DNA of 64,000 nt from Bugula neritina. Its lineage: Eukaryota > Bryozoa > Gymnolaemata > Cheilostomatida > Bugulidae. The notes below the pieces were generated by a model. It made no database searches. It was given only the letters and a program-made list of their open reading frames with translations, and was not told where the DNA came from. The DNA lies in the NCBI GenBank assembly GCA_964035545.1, contig OZ037770.1, positions 5,065,662 through 5,129,661 of the forward strand, given 5' to 3'. Position 1 is the stretch's first letter, and every line of letters begins with the position of its first letter. Positions 19,130 through 31,062 of this stretch are shown here, piece by piece. The position numbers and the translations under genes were made by a program.

Positions 19130-22100
19130 TTGTCTCAACTTAACAATTTAATTTTTTGAGAGGATATCTTTGCCATTACCGTAAGTTTTATTTGTAAATT
19201 ATTGTCAGTGCGCTCCAATACGTCCATCTTACAAACATAAATACAATAGTGATGGCTAGTAGCAATCTGTTTTGCTACTGCCTATTATAGCAGGTACAGT
19301 TTTCTATTGAATAGACCGCCTTATTTGCAAACTCCCTGTCTCTTTGCTTAATTCACCATTGTTTTTGAGTTGCAATACTGGCAATTATACTTTGTTTTTG
19401 TGCTGAACAATTCAAGTGACTCTGAGAATAAATTCAACAAAGCTGGACGTTTATTTCAACAAGCATTATTTACTTCACTATATTTAGATGTTTAAACACT
19501 GAAATAAGATTGAACTTTATTATTATTTGCTTTGAGAAAGAATGGAGACAAAGTTCTAAAGTTATTGTTATTAAGCAGCCTTTGCTTATCTATTTGCTGT
19601 AATTCATGTTTCGAGGTGCTTTGTATTTATAGTTGGGTTTTTCATATCAGTTAATAAGATAATATTATAATACATTAATCATTGAAAACATACAATTGCC
19701 CTAATAAATTACTTAGATTACATAGCTTATATAGAAGACTAGGCCTGAAATCACTTCATGGCTTCAAAACTTAGAGTGTATGTCATATTTCTTCCTATAA
19801 TATAAAAACCTTCTCATATCACGTAATTATTAGCACAGAAATAACTAATAAAGTGTAACAGCAAGTTATTAGTGCATGTATGCTTATTTACTCAGTAAAC
19901 TATTATATGTTTGTATGATTGACATACTATAGCGTTTATAGAGTGAATAGTTCTATAGCCTGCCAGCAATTATTATCGATATGTGTCCCACTGCTAGTCT
20001 CAAGATGGTGTTATATAGTTGACAGGCAAAATTTTACATTATATTGAGAAACTATTTGACAAACTTGCTCTAACATTTTAAATTATATTTTACATTCTAG
20101 TCTAAAAACTCTAATCTTTATTACATGCTTACATTATATTTACTGTGCTCATAAAAGCAGCATATCTGTATGTGATGGCATGTAAAATTTTAAGTGCTGT
20201 TTTGACATATTATGATCAGGGTAATAAACAATTCCATAGCAGCTATATAACCAACTAGTTTATTACTTACTGAGATAGGCAAAAATTTATATTACCCTGT
20301 AATAAAACCTTTAAATAATTGAAGGGAAGGTTTTTCTAGGATAAAAATTTAAAACAGTTTCTGAAGACATTCCATATTGCAACTTTGCTGCTCAAGACAA
20401 TACTTGTATTATTGATGTTATAATAATTTAAACAACACGTTTTTTGTAAACTGTTGGCTGAGAATATTGTACTTTTTTAGGGCAAAATTTTGGTGCAGAT
20501 GAGCGGAAAACAAAGCGGGAGTTACAATTTATTTTGTCAAACAAATTTAGATGAATTTACAACAACGTTTCAGAAGTTAATACACTTCATAGCAACTATA
20601 ATTACTAACTAGCATATTACCTATTGATTTTAACAAAATAAGTAGAGCTTACATCTAGACTTTCAAACTTTCAAGGTTATGCTTCATTAGGTTAAAGTGG
20701 TGAGTTTAAAATAACATTTCAAAAAAATACATTCACTTATTACATTTTAAGATTTAAATGAATTGTTCACTATGACATTTGGGTGCAGTGGTGGAGAAAA
20801 TTACATAGCCTAAGTTCTTAAAGTTTCTTTAAAAATTTTGTTTTAGGGCGAAAATTAAAATTTTTGCAAAAACATAACTTTTATTGTTACATTTTCAATT
20901 TAGAGTACACCAGCTTTTCTCTAGTTATCCAGTATACTGTACCTACCTCCACTATAATCTATGATTTATTTTTGCAACCTGAAAATTCTAACAAAGCTTA
21001 ATTCATCATTTAAAGCACAAATATGAATCAATAGTCAGAGGTGAAGACATGATGAATAAAAACATACAATCCTGCACTAGACCAGTTAGTAATAGGTTGG
21101 GTGTTTTCTACAAACATAGAGGTGATGGTAAATAACATACAATGTCACAGTAGAGGTTTACTGTTATCAATTTAATTAAAAGCACGATTCCTAACTCAGC
21201 TATGAGCAAGTTTCTTAAACCACTATGCAGTGTTCAAGCCTTTAAACAAACAAGGGTTTTATTGACATATTGACTATTAGAGATAAAAATCACAAGGGTA
21301 AAGCATGCTTCAACAATCAGTTAGCTTCAGCAACAGTAATTATCTTCACCACTTAGCAGCTGGTCACATCTCAATCACACCTGTCTAGTGATGCTGAATA
21401 TTATAGTTTTGAACTGGAGGTAGATACAAGTAGCAATAGCTTAGATCATTACATGTGGGACACCAATTGGAGTTAGTAATACTAAACCTAATTATTATCT
21501 CATACAAATTTATTATAAATAATTGATAATATTATTTCTATCCTCATTATTTACATATATTATTAATCATAAATGTGTGAATATTGGTATCATTATGAAC
21601 TTGATTGTTTATGGTATTTTGATGTAATATACTTGTATAGGAGTATCAGTATGTAAATTTCAGAAACATAATTTACCATTAATAATGGTGATAATTACTG
21701 ATTATAATACTATACTTTGTTGTCTATGGTATTCGGTAAAATTGCACATGTAAAAACACAGATAGTAAAAATCAACATCGCTTAAGTAACAATTAAAGAA
21801 GTAGGTAAAAGTTTGAGATTGAGATGGGGGCATTTAGTTTTGAGATTTGACTTTGTAATTGGAGCTTCGAGTTTGGAAGTTGAGTTTGGGTAACTTAAAC
21901 ATAGGTGTGCCATGTCTTTGTATTTTTTCATTTCTGCTATCATTACGTCTGCCATTATTATCCGTGCTATGATTACGTTAGCCATTAGCGGTAGCTTTGC
22001 TACTGTACCATCTTATCTAAAATATTAGTTTATACTAGGCCTAATGCCTATGCAGATTATTATATGTATAATCTGTACCATTGCAGTGCCATGAGTCATT

Positions 22101-22538
22101 GGTATATGCCGAATTGTTATACCATGTCATCTGCTATATAGGAATATAGGTAACTGAACAAGTGTCATCCACTGCATTTCCATGACTGCCATTATGTGAA
22201 TGGATGCTGGTATAGAATGATTTGTGCTCGCAGTTAGCATTAACTTGTGGTGGTGGTCGTTTCTGTCAATATAACTATTTTCATTAGGTTGATGGAAAAT
22301 CTACTTGTATAATGCAATGAGTGAACTACAGCAATAGATAAAGTGGAACGTTTTCATTTTTAATTTTTAATTTGTTAGCATTTTGTTATTTGTTCTTATG
22401 ATAACTAAGACGGCAATTAATATTGTATAGCAATAACAAATGTTGTTATAAAATAATGAACATGCAGACAATGTTTCAAGGCAATAAAATACTGATATAA
22501 CAAATAATGAATAAACTATTTTAGTAAATTAACAAATT
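19130..22538. other. Non-coding AT-rich region with a diverged repeat copy
   Basis: No coding signal. At about 21233-21400 a third, more diverged copy of the 17540-17700 segment is present (GCCTTTAAACAAACAAG, then AGCAGCTGGTCA..). The rest shows only short AT-rich repeats. Confidence 0.6.
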
Positions 22539-22654
<116 letters not shown>

Positions 22655-23100
22655 ACTTATCACTTATCACTTTTGACATATGCAATTTCTACCCATCAAT
22701 AACCGAAGACCTCCTTTACAAAGCCCTTTCCTTTGCGTCACACTTTACCAGCATACCAACTGAACACCAGGAAATAATTTTACACTCTAAAAAGTCCATC
22801 CTCAACTCCAATGGTAAACAATGGACAAAAAAACACGACAGTAATTTTGATGTCACTATGGGAAGCTATAATGACGGCGCCGAAACCTGCCAACTAATTG
22901 AAATATACTTGCTTAATCTATTAACTACTGAAACAAATATAGAATGTAATTTAGGCCTGTATATAGAGATGATGGACTCATAGTTTGTGAAGGAACACCT
23001 AGACATATAGAACAGAACAAACAACAAATTTGCAACTTTTTTAGAAAATTTAATCTCTAAATCACAATAGAAGCCAATAAGAAAGTCGTAAACTTCCTAG

Positions 23101-23299
<199 letters not shown>

Positions 23300-23453
23300 A
23301 TTTTCATCATAACATAGTGTTTTACAACTAGGATAATTTACAAGAGCAGAACAAGCAATTAGAAAAGAAACATAGTAACAAATAACAGTATATCAAAATA
23401 AGCTGTCGGAAATGATGATGAGGCCCAGTGCGAAATAGCAATTAACATTCAAT

Positions 23454-24190
23454 GTAACATTCAACTTGACTAACCAATCTTATAAACCCTATACAAAACC
23501 TGGAAACACTGTCCTCTATGTTTACAAACAAAACGACCACCCACCTGCAGTATTGAAAAACATACCAGAAAATATAAATAAAAGACTTAGCTCACTATCC
23601 TCCAATGAAAAAGAGTTTAACACCACCATACAACCGTACCAAGAAGCACTATCAAACAGTGGGAATGACTATAAATTAAAATATAACCCGACACCTAAAT
23701 CCAACAACAATAATAAAAATAGAAATAGAAACATATTGTGGTACAACCCACCTTTTAGTTCAACAGTAAAAACCAAAATAGGGAAGAAATTTCTTCAAAT
23801 CATCGACAAATGCTTTCCACCATCCAGCCAACTAAGTAAAATTTTCAATAGGAAAGCCATAAAAATTAGCTATTCATGCATGCCCAACATGAAAAATATT
23901 ATTGATGGCTCGAACCATCACAAACTTAAAACCGCACACACCCCTACTACCGCTACTAAACTAAATGACACACAATGTAACTGCAAACAACCTTCTCACT
24001 GTCCATTAAATGGTAAATGCTTATACAAAGACTTAATATACCAAGCAACTGTAACAAGACATGACAATAATTCCAGCCATTCATACATAGGACTCTGTTC
24101 GACTACCTTCAAAACCAGATTCAATAACCACAAAGCCTCTTTCCTACATGCAGATAAAGCCAACAGCACACAACTCAGCAGACACATCTA
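23454..24190 (+). pseudogene. Penelope-like RT thumb and GIY-YIG endonuclease remnant
   Basis: Open for about 245 codons. It carries NILWYNPPFSSTVKTKIGKK and IKISYSCMPNMKNII, a Cys cluster (CNCKQPSHCPLNGKC), then the nuclease core: LIYQATV, SHSYIGLCSTTFKTRFNNHK, FLHADKANSTQLSRHI. YIG with downstream R and H residues fits GIY-YIG nucleases, which nick target DNA in this element class. A TAG follows SRHI, and homologous sequence goes on (LKDNNTKFSLK), so the end is lost. Part of a dead element. Confidence 0.85.
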
Positions 24191-24486
24191 GAATTTAAAA
24201 GACAACAACACGAAATTCAGCTTAAAATGAAATATTTTAAAAATTTGCAAATCATACTCAATTCTAACAAACAGATGTAACCTATGCAACTATGAGAAGT
24301 ATGTTATTTTAAAACAACCGGAATTATCTTCCCTCAACAAACCAAAAAGAGCTTTCCACCACGTGTTGTAGGCATAAACGCAAATTTTTACTTGCGCACT
24401 TAACAGACGCTAGTTCAAACATTCCAGCGTAGTAATACACTAACAATACTATTTTCAAAACAAAATCATTCAAGCGTACACACAAC

Positions 24487-24531
24487 GACCTGATGATCGT
24501 AGCTCGCACTACGTGAAACAATATTGTAGTC
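24487..24531 (+). ncRNA. Hammerhead-ribozyme-like motif at the Penelope-like 3' end
   Basis: CTGATGA (24490-24496), a stem II of CGTAG/CTACG (24498-24502 with 24509-24513) closed by a CTCGCA loop, then GAAA (24515-24518). Stem III is ACAA/TTGT with a two-base loop, and the expected cleavage base A is at 24528. Stem I begins GAC/GTC on either side. Every core base of the type I hammerhead is present; a U-U pair opens stem II. Hammerheads are established in Penelope-like elements, which supports the call. Activity is unknown. Confidence 0.65.
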
Positions 24532-24581
24532 AATAAAATGAAGATCTAAGTTTATTTTTATATCCAAAATTGTATTAGTAC

Positions 24582-24584
<3 letters not shown>

Positions 24585-24643
<59 letters not shown>
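24585..24643. repeat. (TA)n microsatellite
   Basis: About 59 bp of TA repeats at the 3' boundary of the Penelope-like element, pairing with the tract at 22539-22651. Confidence 0.95.
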
Positions 24644-24652
<9 letters not shown>

Positions 24653-26459
24653 TACATAGGTCGATAATATATAGGTAGATAAATATAAAAAGTTTTCAAA
24701 AGCAAAAAAGTAAACATATTTCAGTGACTCTTTCAAAATATTACACATTTCTTACTATGTTACTCTAATTTTTTATCAACTTAGTAACTGAATCTATCAC
24801 TGGTCAGCTCAACTGTTGGACATGGACTGCTTATTTAAGAAAGGGTAGTTAGAGTACCTTGTAGCCATTTGAACAAGACCTTCACAGGATAGTTAAGGGC
24901 ATCCTCACTAACAATATCATAAATTTCTCTCAAAATGTAGTTTAGGTTCTTGAATAATATTGCTCTGCGGGTGGCATGCGTGTTGCCTACTTGCAATTGT
25001 TTAGTCTAAGATCAAACTGCAACCAATAAGCAGCAACCTTCATTAGGGCTGCGCTATCTATAAACATTCCATTATAGGCGCTACATAAACAAAGTACAAA
25101 GCAAGCTATTCATTATAGCCTGCCAACTAGCAAGCCTGTAATTAGCATGTACGCGCCAATATCTTCTCATCCCTATGTGCTCATTGAAGCGTGAAGTGCT
25201 GCGCACTGCAAATTATCTGTGAAAAAATATAGCATTTTCAGTGTATAAATTACCAATTTATGAGCAATCTAGAAGAGTTATTGGAAAAAAAAAAAACTTA
25301 CACTGGAGAAATATCTCAGGATTCCAGCAGTGCAATTTTTATTCAGATATCATGCTTTGCTGCTGAGATATTTTACTGGTACTGAAAAGTCAGCTTTTCT
25401 GGCAAAATTGGCCAAAATTGGGCAGTTTTTTGCCTATAACTTTGCAAAAAAATGAAAATTGAACTTTCCAAAAAAGTTACACTGGGGAAAAACAAGATCT
25501 ACAACATAGTTTTTAAATTTTGACTCTAGTACAATTAGGTGAGATTTTATTTTACTGGTACTGAATTCTTATATGATTACAATGCAAACCTCAGCAAGGC
25601 AGTTGCAGCTAAAAGGTTGCCCTTAACTATCCTGTGTTTCACTATTCTTCAAGGCAGTGGTAGCCCAGGCCTGTTCAATCCTATTCATGGTACCTGCAGT
25701 GATATAAGCTCTGGGTGCCATTGGAATAAAATTTAATTACAGATCTATAATAGCGATGTTGCATTTTTTGTAATTTATTATTTTACATGAATTTGATGTT
25801 AATTGTAATTTTGGCAACAACTAAACTCATAAACAAGGCCACATGTTGTTCATGTGATTGCTGGTTGTTTGTTGAACTTTTACTGGGTGTTATTGCAATC
25901 TAGTAACCTCAACACGCAACTTTTTACAGTTTTTCTTCACAATATTTAGCCCAATATGCAGCAGAATGTAAGCAAATTTCTTATGCACCTCAAATTACAT
26001 GGTGTGGCTAAATTGTGTAAATATTCCGTTTAAGATTATTGTGTGAACTTTTTCTGTAACCAAATTGTACTCATACAATTATTTTCACGGTATTAATAGC
26101 TTCATGTATCTTTTGCATGTTGTTTCGATGCACTTGCATGATATTTTGTTTTGCTTATTTCATTCATTGTGCTGTCCGATTCCGGACTGAAAATTCGAGA
26201 TTCGAGTGCTGAGCTGGCTGACTCGGAACCGAGACTCTGAGACATGCGATTGTAATGAACCCATTTTGGGCAGCCTCATATCTAAGTGAATTAAAAGTCC
26301 AATAAAGTCAGTGAACACACTTTTACCAACTACCAAGAGATATTTGCAACTGCTTCATATTTAGTATTGAGTACCATAGCATATTGTAAAGGGTTTTGTG
26401 TACAGAGTTATCTTATTAGGTGCATCAAAAGGACAACTCTCCTGCTCCTTCTGTGTTAT
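24644..26459. other. Non-coding spacer with short direct repeats
   Basis: No gene seen. Around 25295-25560 the words ACTTACACTGG..AAA and ATTTTACTGGTACTGAA each occur twice in order, a weak direct repeat of about 180 bp. The rest is AT-rich and unremarkable. Confidence 0.5.
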
Positions 26460-26778
26460 TGTAATGCGTAGCGTCCATCATCTACTCGGCCTTCTAGTAT
26501 CTGCCTACTACGCTACTAACATACGCTATAGACAACGGGAAGAGCCTAGTAATTAGAGCTGACAGCTATCACCCTTGAGTAGCCGGCAGTCAGCCAGTGG
26601 ATTAGTTATAGTTAGGTTATGTATGCTCTGTCTGATTTATGTAGTGTGTTTTTGTAGTTATTGTATAGTTTTATTTCTGTATCTTGGCACTAAATAAACA
26701 CATATAATCTACTTTAACTTGGCGGTGTTGCATTACTTCAAATACTCAAATAATTAGTGAATGCGCAGTTTCACAATA
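26460..26778 (+). repeat. GypB 5' LTR
   Basis: Starts TGTAATGCG and ends just before GTGGTGGCAGCAGTGGG, the primer site at 26780. An AATAAA signal lies near 26693. The right edge is placed by analogy with GypA. The terminal bases read AATA rather than CA, so the end may have mutated. Confidence 0.75.
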
Positions 26779-26810
26779 GTGGTGGCAGCAGTGGGAATAA
26801 TTTAAAACCA

Positions 26811-27383
26811 ATGCTCATAGCCAAAGAGTAGGAAAAGATTGCCAACAAAGAGGACATACCCCATCAGGAGCGAGTCAATCCGGCAGCTATGGAAGATGTC
26901 ATAGGAGTCCCAGCGCTGCCTATGGACAGGTATCAATTTCGGGCTCCCATATATTCAGGAGAAGGGGATGTGGAGCAATTTATTACTGAGTTCAGTGATG
27001 TGGCAGCCATCTGTCAATGGCCTGCCACGGTTACTCTGATACAGTTGTGGTTATCCCTGACGGGGCCAGACAAACCTTATGGGATGGGTCAGGATGTCGG
27101 CAACGTCTGTGATGCATTGAGAGCCCGGTTTTGGCTCACCGCTCGAGATGCGCGTGTGCAACTCCAAGGACTTAGGAGGAATCCTAAGACTACTTTGAAA
27201 GAACACGCGACCGTAGTTGAGCAGCGAGCACAAATCACCTATGGCGACTTGCCTGCAAATGGCCAGCAGAGTCTGGTACTGGATTTTTTCCTCCAGTCTA
27301 ATAACAACTTCGGTTTGAAGCAACACCTGCTGGTAGCTGAGGTTGAGACGATGGAGAGAGATCTCAGGCTTGGGAATGTTTAG
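26811..27383 (+). pseudogene. GypB gag-like, frameshifted
   Basis: The frame from ATG 26811 meets TAG at 26829-26831, then stays open from 26832 to 27383. Similarity to GypA gag is plain: YSGEGDVEQFITEFSDV, LRARFWLTARDARVQLQGLR, LKEHATVVEQRAQI. Near 27350 the coding frame shifts by one and goes on as a Thr/Ala-rich stretch to about 27639. No zinc knuckle seen. Confidence 0.8.
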
Positions 27384-27828
27384 TTTCAAGCCGATAGTAT
27401 GTGTCGACCTAGAGCGACAGTACAGCAAGCAAGTTGAGGCCGATGTCGACATTTCGACGTCGTCGGCCAAGTCGGCTGTACATGTCGCCACGGCGGCAGC
27501 CAACGAGCCAACTAGCTTGACCACAACCTTTGTTCGAGAGCTGCTAGCCGAGATCAGGCTTCTGCGCCAACAGTCGACAGCTGAGCAACCCACCAGGTTG
27601 ACGACAGCTGTCGCCGGAAAGCAAGCCCCAGTATGCTGAGCACTTTGTACAATGCTGCCTCCATGATATAAGGAGGCAGTTAAATGACAACGGCCTACCG
27701 TAGACTCCAGCAACCGTGGGCCTCAGTTTAACCCTCTGAGGCCGAGGCCAAAGCCCAAACCCAATAGGGTAAAGATGCCGCCTTTGCCAGAGTAGCAAGT
27801 CCCACGGAGAGTTAGCTGGCCGCAAGGC

Positions 27829-29057
27829 TTGCGGAAACCTCCGGCTTGGACACTCAAAAACTGCTTTGGAGGCCTGCCTGAGGCGGGGGTGTACGACGAG
27901 TGGAAGCATGACCCTTTTCCTAGCATCGATAAGTCACCAGATGCCTTAGCTGGTAGCAAGTTCTTCATTACGCTGGACTTGCTAAGCGGGCATTGGCAGG
28001 TGCCCCTGAGTCCCGATGCCCCGGACAAAGCAGCATTCATTACTCGCGACAGGCTCTGAAAGTGGAAATTACTGCCATTTAGACTAACATTCGCCCCGGC
28101 AACTTTCCAAAGGCTCATGGAGAAGGTCCTCAGTGGATTACACTGGAAGACCCTCCTCAGATATCTGGACGACGTCATTGTAATCTCCCCAGACTTTTCA
28201 ACTCATGTCAGTTGTCTGTGGGAGGTTTTTGACCGTCTCCGGACAGCTGGACAGAAGCTGAAGCCCTCCAAATCTGCACTCCTGCAGCCGGAAGTCATGT
28301 ACCTGGGCCATGTGGTTGGCCTGACGGGGTTGCTACTGACCCGGAGAAGGTACAGGAGGTAAAGGAGTGGGCTGTTCCCCGTGACCTCCCTGAGTTGCGA
28401 GCATTCCTGGGCCTAGTAGGGTACTACCGGCAGTACATACCTGGCTTTGCAGGGGTGGCTCAGCCGTTAAATCGGCTGACCACAAAGGGGGTCCGGTGGC
28501 AGTGGACACAGGAGGAGCAGCAGGCATTTGACCACCTCAGGCAAGGGCTAATGGAGGCGCCAATTCTGGCGTATCCTGATCCAGCCAAAGAATACATCCT
28601 GGACACCGACGCCAGCGACCACAGTGTGAGAGCTGTTCTGTCTCAAGTTTAGGGTAGAAGTGAGGTAGTCATGGCTTACTACAGCAAGACTCTCGCAGCC
28701 GCCGAGAAGAACTACTGCACCACTAGGAAGGAACTCCTAGCAGTAGTCAAGGCGGTCAAGCACTTTCGGCCATATCTGTATGGGAGATCGTCCCGGTTGC
28801 GAACAGACCATGCATCACTGATATGGCTGTGTAAACGTGCAGAGCCCTTTAGCCAGGGGGCTCGTTGGCTAGAAATTCTTGTTGAGTTCTCTTACCGGAT
28901 AAAGCACCGTGCAGGCCGGAAGCATGGGAATGCCGACGGCATGAGCCACCGGCCGGTAGAGGACTGTAAGCAATGCCTGCACATTAAGAAGCGGAATTGG
29001 GGACCAGCTCGCCTTGACGTGGAAACAAAGTTAGAGGAGGGCGCCGTCTACTGGTGA
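27829..29057 (+). pseudogene. GypB reverse transcriptase and RNase H
   Basis: RT: SPDALAGSKFFITLDLLSGH (motif A Asp), WQVPLSPDAPDKAAF, TGA at 28060, FAPATFQRLMEKVLSG, YLDDVIVI (intact catalytic box at about 28158-28181), YLGHVVG. After a frameshift near 28330: LRAFLGLVGYYRQYIPGF. RNase H: YILDTDASDHSVRAVL (first Asp), TAG at 28650-28652, CTTRKELLAVVKAVKHF (Glu), RTDHASLIWL (Asp), HGNADGMSHRP (His/Asp). The fingers before motif A are missing. RT copies element RNA to DNA; RNase H removes the template. Not functional here. Confidence 0.9.
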
Positions 29058-29149
29058 GAGCATAGCCATCATCAGACCGAAACCCACCTAGACGACGTCC
29101 AAGCGCTCCATGCCAACCCCACTTTGTACCAGAATGTCAAGGAGTTGTG

Positions 29150-30866
29150 CTGACCCCAGGAGACGCTACTGGGCGCGGTAGAGGACATATTCCGGGGCAA
29201 GAAGAAAGGCCGACAACCTAGCGAGGACCAGCAGCGGCAGGGAGACGCTGAGTTCCAACTCCTCTGTTGCCGCTGGGATTCCCTCAAGGTCAGTCCTGAT
29301 GGCCTCCTCATGATAATGCTAGCAGCAGACAACCGTCAGCAGGAGAGAGACCGCGTCATCTGCCCACGCGCCCTCCGACGGGAACTGATTTAAGACACCC
29401 ATAAACAGGCTCATTCTTGAGTCAGTCAAGTCATCAGGTGTCTGCAGCTGCGTTGGTATTGGCTTGAAATGACTCGAGACGTACGACTGGGGTTACGTCA
29501 ATGCAAGGTCTGCCAAACTAGCAAGCATGGCCGCCCCACAGAAACCACTGGTCAACGCCGGCTATACGCTGGTCGACCGTGGCAAGTAGTGGTGGTAGAC
29601 CTCGTCAGGCCTATGCCATTATTTGCCAAAGGCAACACCTGGATAGTGGTGCTCATGGACCACTTTACCCGGTGGTTAGATGCTCTAACTATTCCAGATG
29701 CAACAGCCCCTACGGTGGCCCGGATCCTGGATCAAAATGTGTTCTGTTACCCCGGGTTACCCAAGCAGATACATACGGACCAGGGTGCCCAGTTTTGGTC
29801 CCAGCTGATGGGAAACCTTTGCTGAATATGGGGGGTGAACCAGAGTCGGACCACCCCATATCACCAGCAAGAGAACGGATTCGTCGAGCGGAACAACAGA
29901 ATGTTGGGTGACGCCCTGAGGAGCCTGCTCCTCGGTCGGGGTCAGGAAGAATGGGACGTGGTGCTCCCGCAAATCATGCGGGCTTACCGCAGCACACCAC
30001 ACTCCGCCACGCAGGAGATCCCAAATTTTCTGATGCTGGGCCGAGAGACGGGAGTTCCGGAACACCTGACATACCATGTTCCCGCCCCTGAGTTACGGGT
30101 ACATGAAAAAGTGGGGGGTCTGATAAAAATCATTGGCAAAGCTCATGATGCACTGCGTGCCCAGCAGTGGCAGACCCGCACGGAAGACTCAGAAGCGCTC
30201 CTGTTGTACCAGGTGGGAATCTGGGTCTGGATGGCGAGCTATTGCAGGCGGCGCGGACAGTGGGCTAAACTCCAGCCCAAGTTCGTCGGCCCCTACTGCG
30301 TAGTGGAGGTGCTGCCCAACAACACGTACCGTGTGGAGCGCTCTGGACAGGTTTCAGTCCAGAGCAAGCAGCACCTGAAACCTTACTATGCCAGCCCAGA
30401 CGCGGTGGGTCAGACTCCACCCCTCCTGGAGCCCAACAGCCAGTCCAACCGTCGGGGACGGGCCACCCAGCCCCGAGAGGCGAAAATTGTTGCAGATCAG
30501 GAGTAGGCCGCCTTGCTGGAACAGCTGGAACAGCAGCAAAGAGAGGAGTGGCAGCAAGAGCAGCAACAGGCCCGAGGGCCACCACCCTTTCTGAAAGAGG
30601 ACAACCCCACCCACGTGATGGGTGAAGGCGGGGACCCCCCTACTATGGCAGCCGAGAAACCACTGGCACCATCAAGGCCTGCTTCGACTGATAGGAGCCA
30701 GCGGTCGCGAAGACCCCCCAGATACCTGACAGACTTTGCTGTAGGGCATCTAGAGTCACCCCCTCATGATGGTAATCTATCCAGTCTGAATGACTACCAT
30801 ATCTTAGTCGGAAATTCCCTCCATTACCCCGGAAAATTCCACCAAGAAGAAAAAATTTCAGACTGA
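29150..30866 (+). pseudogene. GypB integrase and pol C-terminal tail
   Basis: The zinc-binding part (THKQAHS then CKVCQTSKHG) is broken by TAA and TGA at 29391 and 29419. The DDE core follows: VVVVDLVRP (D), HTDQGAQFW (D), a frameshift near 29825, then TTPYHQQENGFVERNN (E). A C-terminal SH3-like stretch ends LQPKFVGPYCVVEVLPN. TAG at 30504-30506 precedes 120 more codons in the same frame, with a Gln-rich part and SRRPPRYLTDF, a motif typical of Ty3 pol ends. All three catalytic acids are visible, but the frame is broken. Confidence 0.88.
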
Positions 30867-31062
30867 ATTTCGGAGGGCATGCGATCGCACGAGTTGTCTT
30901 TTCGAAATCCGGTGGAAATTCCCAACAGGTCACGTAACACGGGCTTCGGCAAGTAATAACTCTGAAGCACGAGGTTCAGCCATTTCTACTTCTGACACCA
31001 CGCAGTTAGCACGCAATTCAAAAGTTAAATTAAATTCCAACTTTGACACTTCAAAAGTTAAT

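Noticed and set aside
26166-26300. GC-richer patch (GATTCCGGACTG, GACTCGGAACCGAG) as a tRNA or regulatory RNA
   Set aside because: No cloverleaf or box pair with proper spacing; left as spacer.
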